Position numbers and translations under genes: made by a program | The notes under the pieces: generated by a model | Databases searched by the model: none | What the model saw: only the letters and a program-made list of their open reading frames with translations | What the model was told of the DNA's origin: nothing | Part shown: piece by piece, positions 1 to 9,556 of the stretch | How the letters are laid out: each line of letters begins with the position of its first letter | Numbering within the stretch: position 1 is the first letter of the stretch | From: Thinopyrum elongatum | Lineage: Eukaryota; Streptophyta; Magnoliopsida; Poales; Poaceae | Reading direction: 5' to 3' | DNA length: 64,000 bases | NCBI GenBank assembly: GCA_011799875.1 | Contig: CM022303.1 | Coordinates: 429,149,108-429,213,107, forward strand

Positions 1-2394
1 ATGCACCCTTGTGCACTATATGAGATCATTTGAACAAACTATGCCATGAATTTTTATGCGCGTTTCAAAATGCGGTCAAAACGGCGGGCTTGACCGTTCC
101 TAGCTAGTGATTGAATCTTGGAAAACTTTTGATGTTTCTCTGATTAAATAGATATTTATGTACCTATAAATGATTTTTGAAAAAAATAAAGAGCAAACTA
201 TGAGGCAGCTGCAGTTCAAATTTGACCCGCTTCCTACTAAATCGGCAGAAATTTGTCTTTTTCACCAGAGGTGGATCAAGGCTTTTGACACCCAACCATT
301 TGGTCAATTGTGCATTAAATATGGCCTAGTATTTTAGAAAATTGATTTGGTCCAATTTTGCAACAAATATATGGTAGGTCCTTAAAAAAAACTCATTTCG
401 GGCACTCAAAAAATGGAAAATGAAATTTCCGTTCAAAGAAAATGAAAACTCCCTTAGGCAATATTGTTTGGAATTCCAAGATGCACCCTTGTGCACAATA
501 TGAGATCATTTGAACAAACTATGCCATGAATGTGGCCATAAGATTGATCATTTGGCTTGAAAGCCATGAATCTTCACGCATGATAGCTCATTTCTGAGAA
601 CAGTTTTTTAAAATAATTACCATATTACAAGTTTATTTTTTTTTCTGGGAACTTGGTCACATATAATGACACAATGTGAAGGTTTTCCAATTTTTTGATT
701 TTTTTTTATTTTTTATGCCCGTTTCAAAATGCGGTCAAAACGGCGGGCTTGACCGTTCCTAACTAGTGGTTGAATCTAGGAAAACTTTTGATGTTTCTCT
801 TATTAAATAGATACTTATGTACCTATAAATGATTTTTGGAAAAAATAAAAAGCAAACTATGAGGCAGCTGCAGTTCAAATTTGACCCGCTTCCTACTGAA
901 TTGGTAGAAATTTGTCTTTTTCACCAGAGGTGGATCAAGGCTTTTGACACCCAACCATTTGGTCAATTGTGCATTAAATATGGCCTAGTATTTTAGAAAA
1001 TTGATTTGGTCCAATTTTGCAACAAATATATGGTAGGTCCTTCACAAAAAAACTCATTTCGGACACTCAAAAAATGGAAAATGAAATTTCCGTGCAAAGA
1101 AAATGAAAACTCCCTTAGGCAACATTGTTTGGAATTCCAAGATGCACCCTTGTGCACAATATGAGATCATTTGAACAAACTATGCCATGAATGTGGCCAT
1201 AAGATTGATCATGTGGCTTGAAAGCCATGAATCTTCACGCATGATAGCTCATTTCTGAGAACACTTTTTAAAAATAATTGCCGTATTACAAGTTTATTAT
1301 TTTTTCTGGCAACTTGGTCACATATAATGACACAATGCGAAGGTTTTCCAACTTTTTGATTATTTTTTAAATTTTATGCCCATTTCAAAATGCGGTCAAA
1401 ACGGCGGTCTTGACCGTTCCTAGCTAGTGGTTGGATCTTGCAAAACTTTTGATGTTTCTCTGATTAAATAGATACTTATGTACCTAGAAATAATTTTTGG
1501 AAAAAATAAAGAGCAAACTATGAGGCAGCTGCAGTTCAAATTTGACCCGTTTCGTACTAAATCGGTGGAAATTTGTCTTTTTCACCAGAGGTGGATCAAA
1601 ACTCTTGACACCCAACCATTTGGTTAATTGTGCATTAAATATGGCCTAGTATTTTACACAATTGATTTGGCCCAATTTTGCAACAAATATATGGTAGGTC
1701 CTTCACAAAAAAAACTCATTTCGGGCACTCAAAAAATGGAAAATGAAATTTCCGTGCAAAGAAAATGAAAACTCCCTTAGGAAAAATTGTTTGGAATTCC
1801 AAGATGCACCCTTGTGCACAATATGAGATCATTTGAACAAACTATGCCATGAATGTGGCCATAAGATTGATCATTTGGCTTGAAAGCCATGAATCTTCAC
1901 GCATGATAGCTCATTTCTGAGAACATTTTTTTAAAATAATTGCCATATTACAAGTTTATTATTTTTTCTGGTAACTTGGTCACATATAATGACACAATGC
2001 GAAGGTTTTCCAATTTTTTGATTTTTTTGAATTTTTTATGCCCGTTTCAAAATGCGGTCAAAACGGCGGGCTTGACCGTTCCTAGCTAGTGGTTGAATCT
2101 TAGAAAACTTTTGATGTTTCTCTGATTAAATAGATACTTATGTACCTAGAAATGATTTTGGAAAAAATAAATAGCAAATTATGAGGCAGCTGTAGTTCAA
2201 ATTTGACCCGTTTCCTACTAAATCGTTGGAAATTTGTCTTTTTCACCAGAGGTGGATCAAAACTCTTGACACCCAACTATTTTGTCAATTGTGCATTAAA
2301 TATGGCCTAGTATTTTATAAAAATGATTTGGTCCAATTTTGCAACAAATATATGGTAGGTCCTTCACAAAAAAACTCATTTTAGGCACTCAAAA
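1..2394. repeat. 660-bp tandem repeat array, about 3.6 units
   Basis: The same block, starting ATGCACCCTTGTGCAC, begins at 1, 481, 1142 and 1804. The complete units are about 661 bp. The first is about 180 bp shorter because it lacks the part between the GCCATGAAT and TTTATGC segments. The last stops near 2394, before a full period. Units differ by scattered substitutions and small A/T-run indels, so the array is not recent. Each unit carries a CGGTCAA...TTGACCG inverted repeat with about 10 bp between the arms, and the TTGACC/GGTCAA word also occurs in the terminal region of the same transposon. There are no coding features. Confidence 0.9.
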
Positions 2395-2602
2395 AATGAT
2401 TAAAAATGGATAGAAAGATCATAAATGCATACAAATTGGTGCTCATCCATAAAATGTGGTCTAACTTGAGTGAAAATTTGTGTGATGCCCTTTTGCAAAA
2501 TATTTTTGATAGCTACTTCACAAAATCACTCTATTTTTAGTACTTAGAAACTATTTTAAATCACTGATTTTCCGAACCAATCAAAACTCTTCCCACGGAT
2601 CA
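2395..2602. other. AT-rich junction, no gene
   Basis: This is about 200 bp of AT-rich sequence between the tandem array and the GC-rich gene-like block. Its first bases still resemble the repeat and then diverge. I see no coding potential or motif. Confidence 0.5.
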
Positions 2603-3380
2603 ATGACATGGCGCCCATCCATCCATCCATGTCTCCATCCCACATCCATCCATCCATCTATCTACAGAAAAAAAAAGAAAAAGAGATACCCCCGCAGCCC
2701 AAACCCTAGATCAGATCCCCCCATCGCACCCCTCCTCCCTGCTCCCAATCTCCCCGCCGCCGCCGCCACCTCCTCCCCGTACCTGCCCCCCCTCCCGATC
2801 CAGTCCTCTCCCACCCACCGCCGACCTCGCCATCCTCCTTCCCCTCCCCGCATCTCCCAGCCACCTCTACGCCCGAGGAGATCGAGCGAGCGCCCGAGCG
2901 CGCCCGTCCTCGCAGCCTCCTCCCACGATTCCCCGCACCCGAGCCCCACGAGAGGAGCTCCTCCTGTGGTTTTGCCCGCCGCCGCCGGCGACCACCAGCC
3001 ACAGCTTGCCGGAGCCAGCAGATGAGTGCCACCCTTCTTCCCGTGCTCTCTTTCTTCCTCCTTTTTCTCTCTCACACATCTTGATTTCTCTCTTTGTCTC
3101 AAACAGTGCACTCCGCCGCCATGGACGCTCGCGTCCCCGACCTTGCAGCACGCCGCCCCGATGCCAAGTCCCTCCTCACCGTTCCTGCGCCGCCGAGCCG
3201 AGGCCTCGCCCAAGTCCAAGCGCCGCCGCCGTTTGCCTCCTCGCCATGGCCTCCCCTACTTCGTCTGCTTCATAGACAGAGCTCCGTCTCCGTCAACGTG
3301 TCCTCCCGCCGTCTCTGTTCGCTGTCGGGCTCGATCGACTCCAGCAGCACCCCCACGGTGACGCTCCGCTCCTCCTAGCC
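2603..3380 (+). other. GC-rich fragment resembling the 5' end of a plant gene
   Basis: A run of CCAT repeats (2615-2660) leads into a very C-rich block. It contains AAACCCTA at 2701-2708, a telo-box like those in promoters and leaders of grass ribosomal-protein genes. ATG codons in a Kozak-like GCCGCCATGG context occur at about 3121. All frames through the block are open because of its base composition, and the conceptual products are low-complexity Pro/Ser/Arg sequence that I do not recognise. Since an L7a exon lies 900 bp downstream, this could be the promoter and leader of the same captured gene. That is inference only; no L7a first-exon sequence is visible. Confidence 0.35.
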
Positions 3381-4270
3381 CCCGTCTCCTGTGCGTTTTG
3401 TTCCCGTAGTCGTCTTTCCATTTGATTTTGAGCCATGGCCGCCATGGACAACACTCAGGATATATATGCCTTTCTTATCATATAATATATTGTTTGTTTC
3501 CCCTGCTAAAATAGTGTGCCTACCAGTATTATGTGCTTTCTATCCTGCAATGCTAAGGGGGTACTGCAATTGTTGCTGCTGTATTCTGATTACTTGTATT
3601 ATTATGTATCTGTTTGTGGCCTTTGTATGTGCTATCTTCTGCTTGTAAAAATGTCTGCAGATGTGTTGTAAAACAACACAGATAGTAATTGATCACCTAG
3701 AGCCGTTGCTCTAGTGATGCCGCAGCTGTACGCTTGTAAACTTATGTTGTCTGAGTACTGAATAGCTTAGATTGGTAGTGTCATCATCATGTGCTGGCTT
3801 AGTTCCATTTTGTTTTGGTTCATCCTGGCGGTTGTCGTGCTCCTAGTGTCCTTGTAAGACAAGTTTACATATCCGTTGTAAGAAATGTTATTACATATAC
3901 CTATTGAGCTTGCGCTTTGTTTGTTATACACCAAAATTGCTTTACATATCCATTCTGGATGGTCGTCACATAGGACTGCATGAGCTCTATTGAACCTGAT
4001 TTCTACTTGTACAAGTTATGCCACATCGGAAGATTGCCTTTTGCATTTACGCTTGCTATAAGTGTACTCGTGATATGTGAGACAAGTTTTGACTCTTTCA
4101 TGCTAGATCTATGACAATGTTATATTAATCAATTAGCTCATGGGAATTGACTATATTGGTATTATAAGTGTTGCATGTGTAATTAATAAATGGCAGAAAT
4201 AACACCTGCTTGGAATCTCCCGGTCCTGGCGCGTGTGATCTGACTGGGTTGCGTTGGTGTGTGGTTGCAG
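3381..4270 (+). other. intron-like AT-rich sequence upstream of the L7a exon
   Basis: The sequence is T-rich, has stops in all frames, and ends in a good 3' splice site (GTGTGGTTGCAG) directly abutting the L7a-like exon at 4271. This fits a retained intron. No other feature is seen. Confidence 0.5.
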
Positions 4271-4465
4271 GACAAGGTGGTGAACCCGCTGTTCGAGAAG
4301 AGGCCGAAGCAGTTCGGCATCAGTGGCGCCCTGCTGCCAAAGAAGGACCTCCACCGGTTCATCAAGTGGCCCAAGGTCGTGCGCATCCAGCGCCAGCGCC
4401 GCATCCTCAAGCAGCGCCTCAAGGTGCCCCCGGTGCTCCACGAGTTCACCCGCACCCTCGACTAG
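4271..4465 (+). pseudogene. captured exon of 60S ribosomal protein L7a (eL8), truncated
   Basis: The 64 codons from 4271 to the TAG at 4463-4465 match the second-exon region of plant ribosomal protein L7a: [17 protein letters not shown], then [20 protein letters not shown], then [12 protein letters not shown], ending FTRTLD. In the real protein (about 258 residues) this is roughly residues 18-80, an RNA-binding part of the large-subunit protein. The exon is preceded by an intact splice acceptor, so a genomic rather than processed copy was taken. The codon after FTRTLD, normally lysine, is TAG, and homology disappears within a few bases, so the rest of the gene is missing. It lies inside CACTA element 1, as expected for gene capture by such transposons. 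A few substitutions (for example GAL-LP and VLHE) suggest loss of constraint. Confidence 0.85.
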
Positions 4466-5037
4466 AACCTTGGTATATACGAAACTTGCCTGTTCATTCG
4501 TCGCTGGACTTGGAATCCACAATGCCTGAGGTCGTTTAGTTGCTGTGCTGTATTATTTTGACTTGTGGGTATGCAATAGCTAAGTGAGCAAGTATTAATT
4601 TGGCCAACATAATGAAAAGAGTTGATGGATGTGTTTTAAGATTCCTGCTGGTAGATACATTGGGAGCCTCTTCTTGTGTGAGAAGGGCAATGCATGCTGT
4701 TGTCCTACATACCTACTACTATATTTATTTTACTGAATATATTAACATGCCATGACATTATGAAGTAATAGACTGGTTAGCAGAAGCTTTCACTTCTAAG
4801 GATACCAGTAGGAAGAATCATTGTAGTTAAGTGACTGTGTGGCTGTTGTGGCCTTGCTATGTTTGTACCTGAAGTCACACCTCTATAATTGCTTTTTCTT
4901 TTATGTTGGAACATGTCTAGTTATGGCACGGTGAGCTCTCTCTTTCCTGGATCCAAACCCCCTCCTTCATTCTATCTCTGATTCCCGCGTTCCCCCCTTT
5001 GCTCGATTGATTTGATCTGGGGCTGTAGGCGGCCTCC
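4466..5037 (+). other. 3'-UTR/intron-like spacer, no gene recognised
   Basis: Downstream of the truncated L7a exon the sequence is AT-rich with stops in all frames. It resembles transcribed untranslated sequence (TGTGCTGTATTATTTTG and similar) but nothing identifiable. Confidence 0.4.
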
Positions 5038-5214
5038 ATGGACGAGGAAAGGAGAGGAGGACAAGCAGTCCCTGACGCCAAGTGCTCCTCAAGGACAAGC
5101 AGCGGTAGCAGCATCTTCTTCCATTCAGCACAAGGACAAGCAGCGGCACCGACCGCAACAGATGCAGCCATGGAGAGGAGGACGATGACGCTCAGCAACA
5201 GTAGCAGCTCAAGG
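5038..5214 (+). other. gene-like exon candidate of unknown origin
   Basis: An ATG at 5038 in a GCCTCCATGG context opens a frame of about 59 codons rich in Ser, Ala, Thr and Gln (starting MDEERRGGQAVPDAK). It runs into a possible splice donor, CTCAAG/GTGCGC, near 5214. A 15-bp word, AAGGACAAGCAGCGG, occurs twice, at about 5090 and 5131. The product resembles no family I know. It could be an exon of another captured gene or of the transposon's own gene. Support is limited to base composition and the donor-like site. Confidence 0.25.
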
Positions 5215-6340
5215 TGCGCCCCTCCCCTCCCCTCTCTATTTTCAAATGGCAGCCAGGATTTTGAATTGTACTTAGTTATGTGATCTACTCATGTTCGTGC
5301 TAATTGACCAATACATGCTTTTCTGTAACTTTAGATATTTTCCAGAATAGTTTGCTTGGTCCTTCATATCTAAAGCTTGCATGTACTGTAGAAGCTCTAC
5401 TTTATGCTAATACCTGCTTGTGTAACATTTTGCATGGCATACTTCTAAATGGACAAGTACATGCGATGTCCAGTGTCAATGATGATGTGGACCATATGTT
5501 CAACTGCTGCCCCATCCATTGCATCGACACAAAGGTATGTACTCGTCTTGCTGAACAGATATGGGCCTGATGCTTGATGTCCTTATGCCTGATGCATGTA
5601 TCATGTGACACACACATTAGTAAACCTGAATTAACTTTGACATAGTTACTCTGTTACACCTATACAGTAGATGGCAAGATGAATAGCTAGTGTCTGTTTA
5701 ATTCAATCATGCACCTAGTAGTTTAATAGGTACTATTGATTGAATATGAATGTTATTCCTCATACTCAAATGGAACTTCGATCTGCTGTAACTTTCAATG
5801 ATGGTTTTTAAACCTTGTCATGTATGTGAAACATTCCATGCTTGTTTGCTGCTAAGTTTGTCATATGTGCCAGTTCAATTCCCAATTTTGATGAATAGCC
5901 ATATTCTAGATAAGTAGAATGATCTGGTTAAAAATAATAATAAGTAGAATGATAATATACTGGTGTATCTTTAGTTTTTATTTTAAAAGTACTCTGTAAT
6001 ATTTCTTCTATCAGTGACATAACTTTTGTTCTCTTTTGAATGCTCAGATGTTTTGCATCAGCCTGTCATTGCTAAGGGAGAAGCAGGACTTGGAGAAGAA
6101 ATCTTTCCATTAAGCAGATTACATGTTTGGTTGCTGTGAAGTACCAGATAGGCTAGTTCAATTTTTTTCACTATCCTGGAGTATTTCAGCAGCTGTACAC
6201 TTGAATACAACATGATGTAGGTTGCTTGGACCTATATAAAATACGGATGTGACGGAAATTTGTAGAATGTGTGATTTGAGATATTTCTGTAACACTCAGC
6301 TAATTGGTAGTAACTTGATTCATATTTTTATTCAAGCTAA
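5215..6340 (+). other. intron/3'-end-like sequence, no gene recognised
   Basis: This is AT-rich sequence with only short open frames (for example 5304-5570) that match nothing I recognise. A short stretch near 6050-6110 (CTAAGGGAGAAGCAGGACTT and around it) looks exon-like. The sequence then passes into the subterminal region of the transposon. Confidence 0.3.
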
Positions 6341-6896
6341 TTTGAAAATGTTCGTGAAATGGGCTGGAGTTGGACCGTAAAGAGGCCAAGGCCCAAATTA
6401 TATTTGACAAATATATTTTAGGTAAAAAATAAAACATAAAGAAATAAATGTGGAAGGCCAAGGCGCAGGAATGAAAAAGCTTGAAAATATTGGGCCTGAC
6501 TTGAACGGGAAAACATCATTTGACAAAAACGAAGAGAAAAGGCCGCATTGTTGGGCCTGACCCATGTTGCTGATTAGAACTAACAGGGCAAATAAATTGA
6601 AATGGGCTGAATCAGTGGGCTCGGCCCATATAAAAGGAAGAACTGGACCGGGCTGATTCTTATCCACGTTAGCTTGCCACGCTGGATCCTACGTGGCCTG
6701 GGGAGGCTGCCAGTGACCAAAAATTTGTTCGTAGAACCAACGACCTTTTACATATCACAAAGAAGGTCGTTAATTTCAGTTTACGACCGCCAGCTTTTGA
6801 CCATCTGTTTTTGGTCAAAAAAATATCGCAAATGGAAAACAATGACCATTCAGTGACCAATAGTGATGGTCGCAAGTTGACGTATTTCTTGTAGTG
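6341..6896. repeat. CACTA 1 subterminal repeats and right terminal repeat
   Basis: From 6350 to 6660 the words GGGCC, GGGCT and GGCCC recur at intervals of 20-60 bp in both orientations. From 6700 to 6880 GGTC/GACC words (TGACCAAAAA, AACGACCTT, AAGGTCGTT, TACGACCGCC, GATGGTCGC) do the same. The last 28 bases form the terminal repeat ending CTTGTAGTG. In CACTA elements such arrays bind the TnpA-type protein; that role is family knowledge. Confidence 0.7.
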
Positions 6897-8753
6897 GGCG
6901 AGGATAGGCGCCGGCAGCTCCATCCCGGCAACGAGTGTTGTCGAGGAGGGAACCACCCCTCCACAGCTCGTCACAGGTAACTCGCCTGCTTCCTGGCACT
7001 TGCCATTCTTGCTATATGACTTTCTTTCCTTCTCTTTCTGTTTTGAGCTTCAGCTTTGGTTTCGCCTTATTCCCCTTTTCGGTTTTCAGATCTCCCTTCG
7101 ACAGACCAGACGGATGTCGACGCCATCATCGAGGAGGCCGCCAAGGATGCTGCCGTCGAGGCCGCCAAAGTCGCTGCCGACGAGGCCGCCAAGGATGCGC
7201 ATGAAGAGGCCACCAAGGGGTCTGCCGGTGAGGCCGCCAAGGAGACCAGCGACCATACTGACGGCAACCCTGCCGCAGGAGCGCCTGGCGCTACGTCGGT
7301 CCTGGAGCCCTCAGCTGCCGGGGTGACGGTGGTCGAAGACCAACCGTCAACTTCAGATGCCCCCACCCCGAGCAGATACCTGAAGGTAGGCGACGACCTG
7401 TTCGTCAGCATCCCAGGGACGACAAGCACCAGAGCACCAACTGAGGGGGAGGTTTTTGACGAAGAAGTCATCGCCGCCACCGGGCTCCAAGTTGTTGACG
7501 AGCCGAGAGCCAGTGGCAGCTGTTCCAAGGTAGACCAGCTCCTCCAAGCTATGAGCAGCAACTTTTAGAAGCTCTAGGTGCTTCACCGTGCCCGCAAGGA
7601 GAAACTGGACTCCAGGGTGGCAGTTGTCGACGCGGTAGAGGCGGACTTCCAGGAGCGTGTCGGGCAGATGCAGACCTGGTTTGTCGAGGCCCGACAGGAG
7701 CAGAAGACCAGCCAGGAGCAGCTGAGCGAGTGTTGGAACGAGCTCCTCCTGAAGCAGTCTGATGTTGAGAAGGCCCAGGAGGAGGCCGCTGCACAGGCCG
7801 CCAAGGACGATGCCCAACTAAGGGAGCGCCGCGTTCTGCTCGACGCCCAAGAAGAGGACATTGCCGCTCATGAAGAGGCGCTTGCCGCCAAGCTTCGCGG
7901 CAAAGATGAAGAAATTGAGAAGCTTGTCGCGCAGCGGACCCAGGAGCTGGAGTAGAAGCATAAGGACACACTCGACGCTCTGGTCCTGGATCACGCCGGC
8001 AAGTTGAAGGAGGCCGTCGAAGGCGCCGAGGCCGCGGAGGCCGCCAAGAATGAGCTGGCCGGCAAGGTGGTGAAACTAGAGGTGGAGCTGGAGAAGCACA
8101 GCAAGGAGGTCTCGACACTGAAGAGCGACAGAGACAAGACTGTCTATACCTTGGCGGAGTTGCAGGTCACCATATCTGACAAGACCAAGCTACTCTGCGA
8201 AGCTAACAACTCCATTGCCAATCTGAAACTGAAGCTGACCACTCTGGAGGAGACCCTTAAGGGCAGCAGGGCTCATGAGAACACCCTGGCCAAGGACCTC
8301 CAGAATTAGAAACTACTGCTTGAGAGTGCTGCTGCCACCCACAACGATTATGTGCAGGGCATGGGGATCTGGACTGAGCGCCTCCTCGATGTTGCAGAGA
8401 GGCTCACCACGCAACTGTCCATCATGGGCATGCCGAGCTACAGGCTCTCCCATGACGAGAGGGTGACTCAGAGCGCCAGGCTGACCATGTTCTTCGAGGC
8501 CGTCCTTGATGCCCTGAAGCTGCTCCACTCCAACCGAGCAACCCATCTGGCCAACGAGTCCCGAAAGCTTTGCCGGGGCGTCCTTCTCAAAGTGCTCACC
8601 AAGGTGGCATACTGGAACCCCGGCCTCGACCTCGCCAACGTGCTTGAGAGCTTGCCGGAGGATGCGGACCGCCAGGCGCTTGAAGAACTCGTCGCACCCA
8701 TCGTCAGTAGGGTTAACCGAGTCAAAAGGGTGGAAGGCCAGCGCCGGGACTAG
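6897..8753 (+). pseudogene. antisense accessory ORF of the Tat element, spliced, coiled-coil
   Basis: This gene runs opposite to gag-pol. The exon fragment 6897-6976 (cut by CACTA 1) ends in a donor CACAG/GTAACT, and a 113-bp intron ends TTTTCAG at 7089. The frame then stays open from 7090 to the TAG at 8751 except for four TAGs, near 7566, 7575, 7953 and 8307, with no frameshift. The N-terminal part is an Ala/Glu/Lys repeat (EEAAKDAAVEAAKVAADEAA). The middle (about 7570-8330) is a long coiled coil. The C-terminal part (8340-8700) is a folded-looking helical region starting near MGIWTERLLDVAERL. Comparable antisense ORFs are known in Tat-lineage elements such as Grande, with unknown function. 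All four internal stops could come from CAG codons by one C-to-T change. It is recognisable but not functional here. Confidence 0.75.
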
Positions 8754-9556
8754 CTTGTTCACTTCTCCTTGCCACTGTGAACTCGTGCCCATGATAATTT
8801 TATCTTAAGTTAGAACTGCGGCAACCATTGATGTAATATTACTTGCTGTGTTTTGGATTGAATGCATGCTATCTTCCTTGTTTGATCCCTCCTTGTATGG
8901 CATACACCCTACGCTTATTTGGAAAGGCTCATCGGTGTGTGCACCCTTGCCGCGAGCGCATTGAGGAACAGATCCTTAGCAGCCTGCTGGGGCTGTCGTT
9001 GCCGGCAAAACACCTTGCCGCTCTTAGTGCAGCCACTTGAACTGCTGAGCGGACTCGAAACAGAACAAGGGCGCAACCAATTGTGACAAGGTTCCTTCAT
9101 GTGTAGGTTTTCCATACAAGAATCGAAACCATTCTAGGAAAATAACCTTACATTTAAAAGAAAATCACTCAAGGTTTCGCGCAACTTAGCTTTTCGTTGT
9201 TGTGCTCTTTTCCGCAAGACGCCACTTTAGACGGCACCTGTTGGTACCCATACTCTCTATCCCCCCGGCAAACTTGGATGCGAGGGAAACCTTCTGTCAT
9301 TTCAGAAAAAGAAAGATGAGAAAATAGGAATATGGAACCTTGGCGGTTCATCAGTACTTGCTGGAAACAAAGGTAGCACAATATCCTGGAGAGGCATGCA
9401 TATATATACATAAACATGGAAATCAACAAGAATTGTACATACTCAAACTTATTCAACTGCGCACAGGGTCTGCGCCTGGCTCTGTACATAGGGTTATATG
9501 CCTCGCCGGTAAGGCTAGTACAAAAGGGGGTTGCCGGGGGACCCGGCAACCACGCC
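8754..9556. other. Tat element spacer between antisense ORF and integrase end
   Basis: This is non-coding on both strands. It is the convergent 3' region of the sense gag-pol and the antisense ORF. It carries TTGCCGG-type words, including GTTGCCGGCAA near 8998 and GTTGCCGGGGGACCCGGCAA at about 9529-9548, an inverted repeat. No gene is seen. Confidence 0.6.

Larger units (their letters stand above)
1..6896. mobile_element. CACTA DNA transposon 1, right part
   Basis: The stretch ends at 6896 in GTAGTG. Read from that end inwards it begins CACTACAAGAAATACGTCAA, the terminal inverted repeat of plant CACTA (CMC/EnSpm) elements. Inside that end lie short repeated motifs: GGTC/GACC words at 6700-6880 and GGGCC/GGCCC words at 6350-6660, as expected of subterminal transposase-binding regions. 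The following bases interrupt an exon of the Tat-lineage element, so this transposon inserted there; GGC at 6897-6899 is the likely 3-bp target duplication. The left end and any transposase gene are outside the window. That the tandem repeats at 1-2394 and the gene-like fragments at 2600-6300 all belong to this one element is inferred from the absence of any other boundary. Confidence 0.75.

Noticed and set aside
2604..2615. ATGGCGCCC as the first codons of ribosomal protein L7a (which begins MAP)
   Set aside because: Similarity ends after three codons and continues as CCAT repeats; chance match.
2603..3378. Several overlapping open frames on both strands
   Set aside because: All result from very high GC and C-runs; products are low complexity and unrelated to each other or to known proteins.
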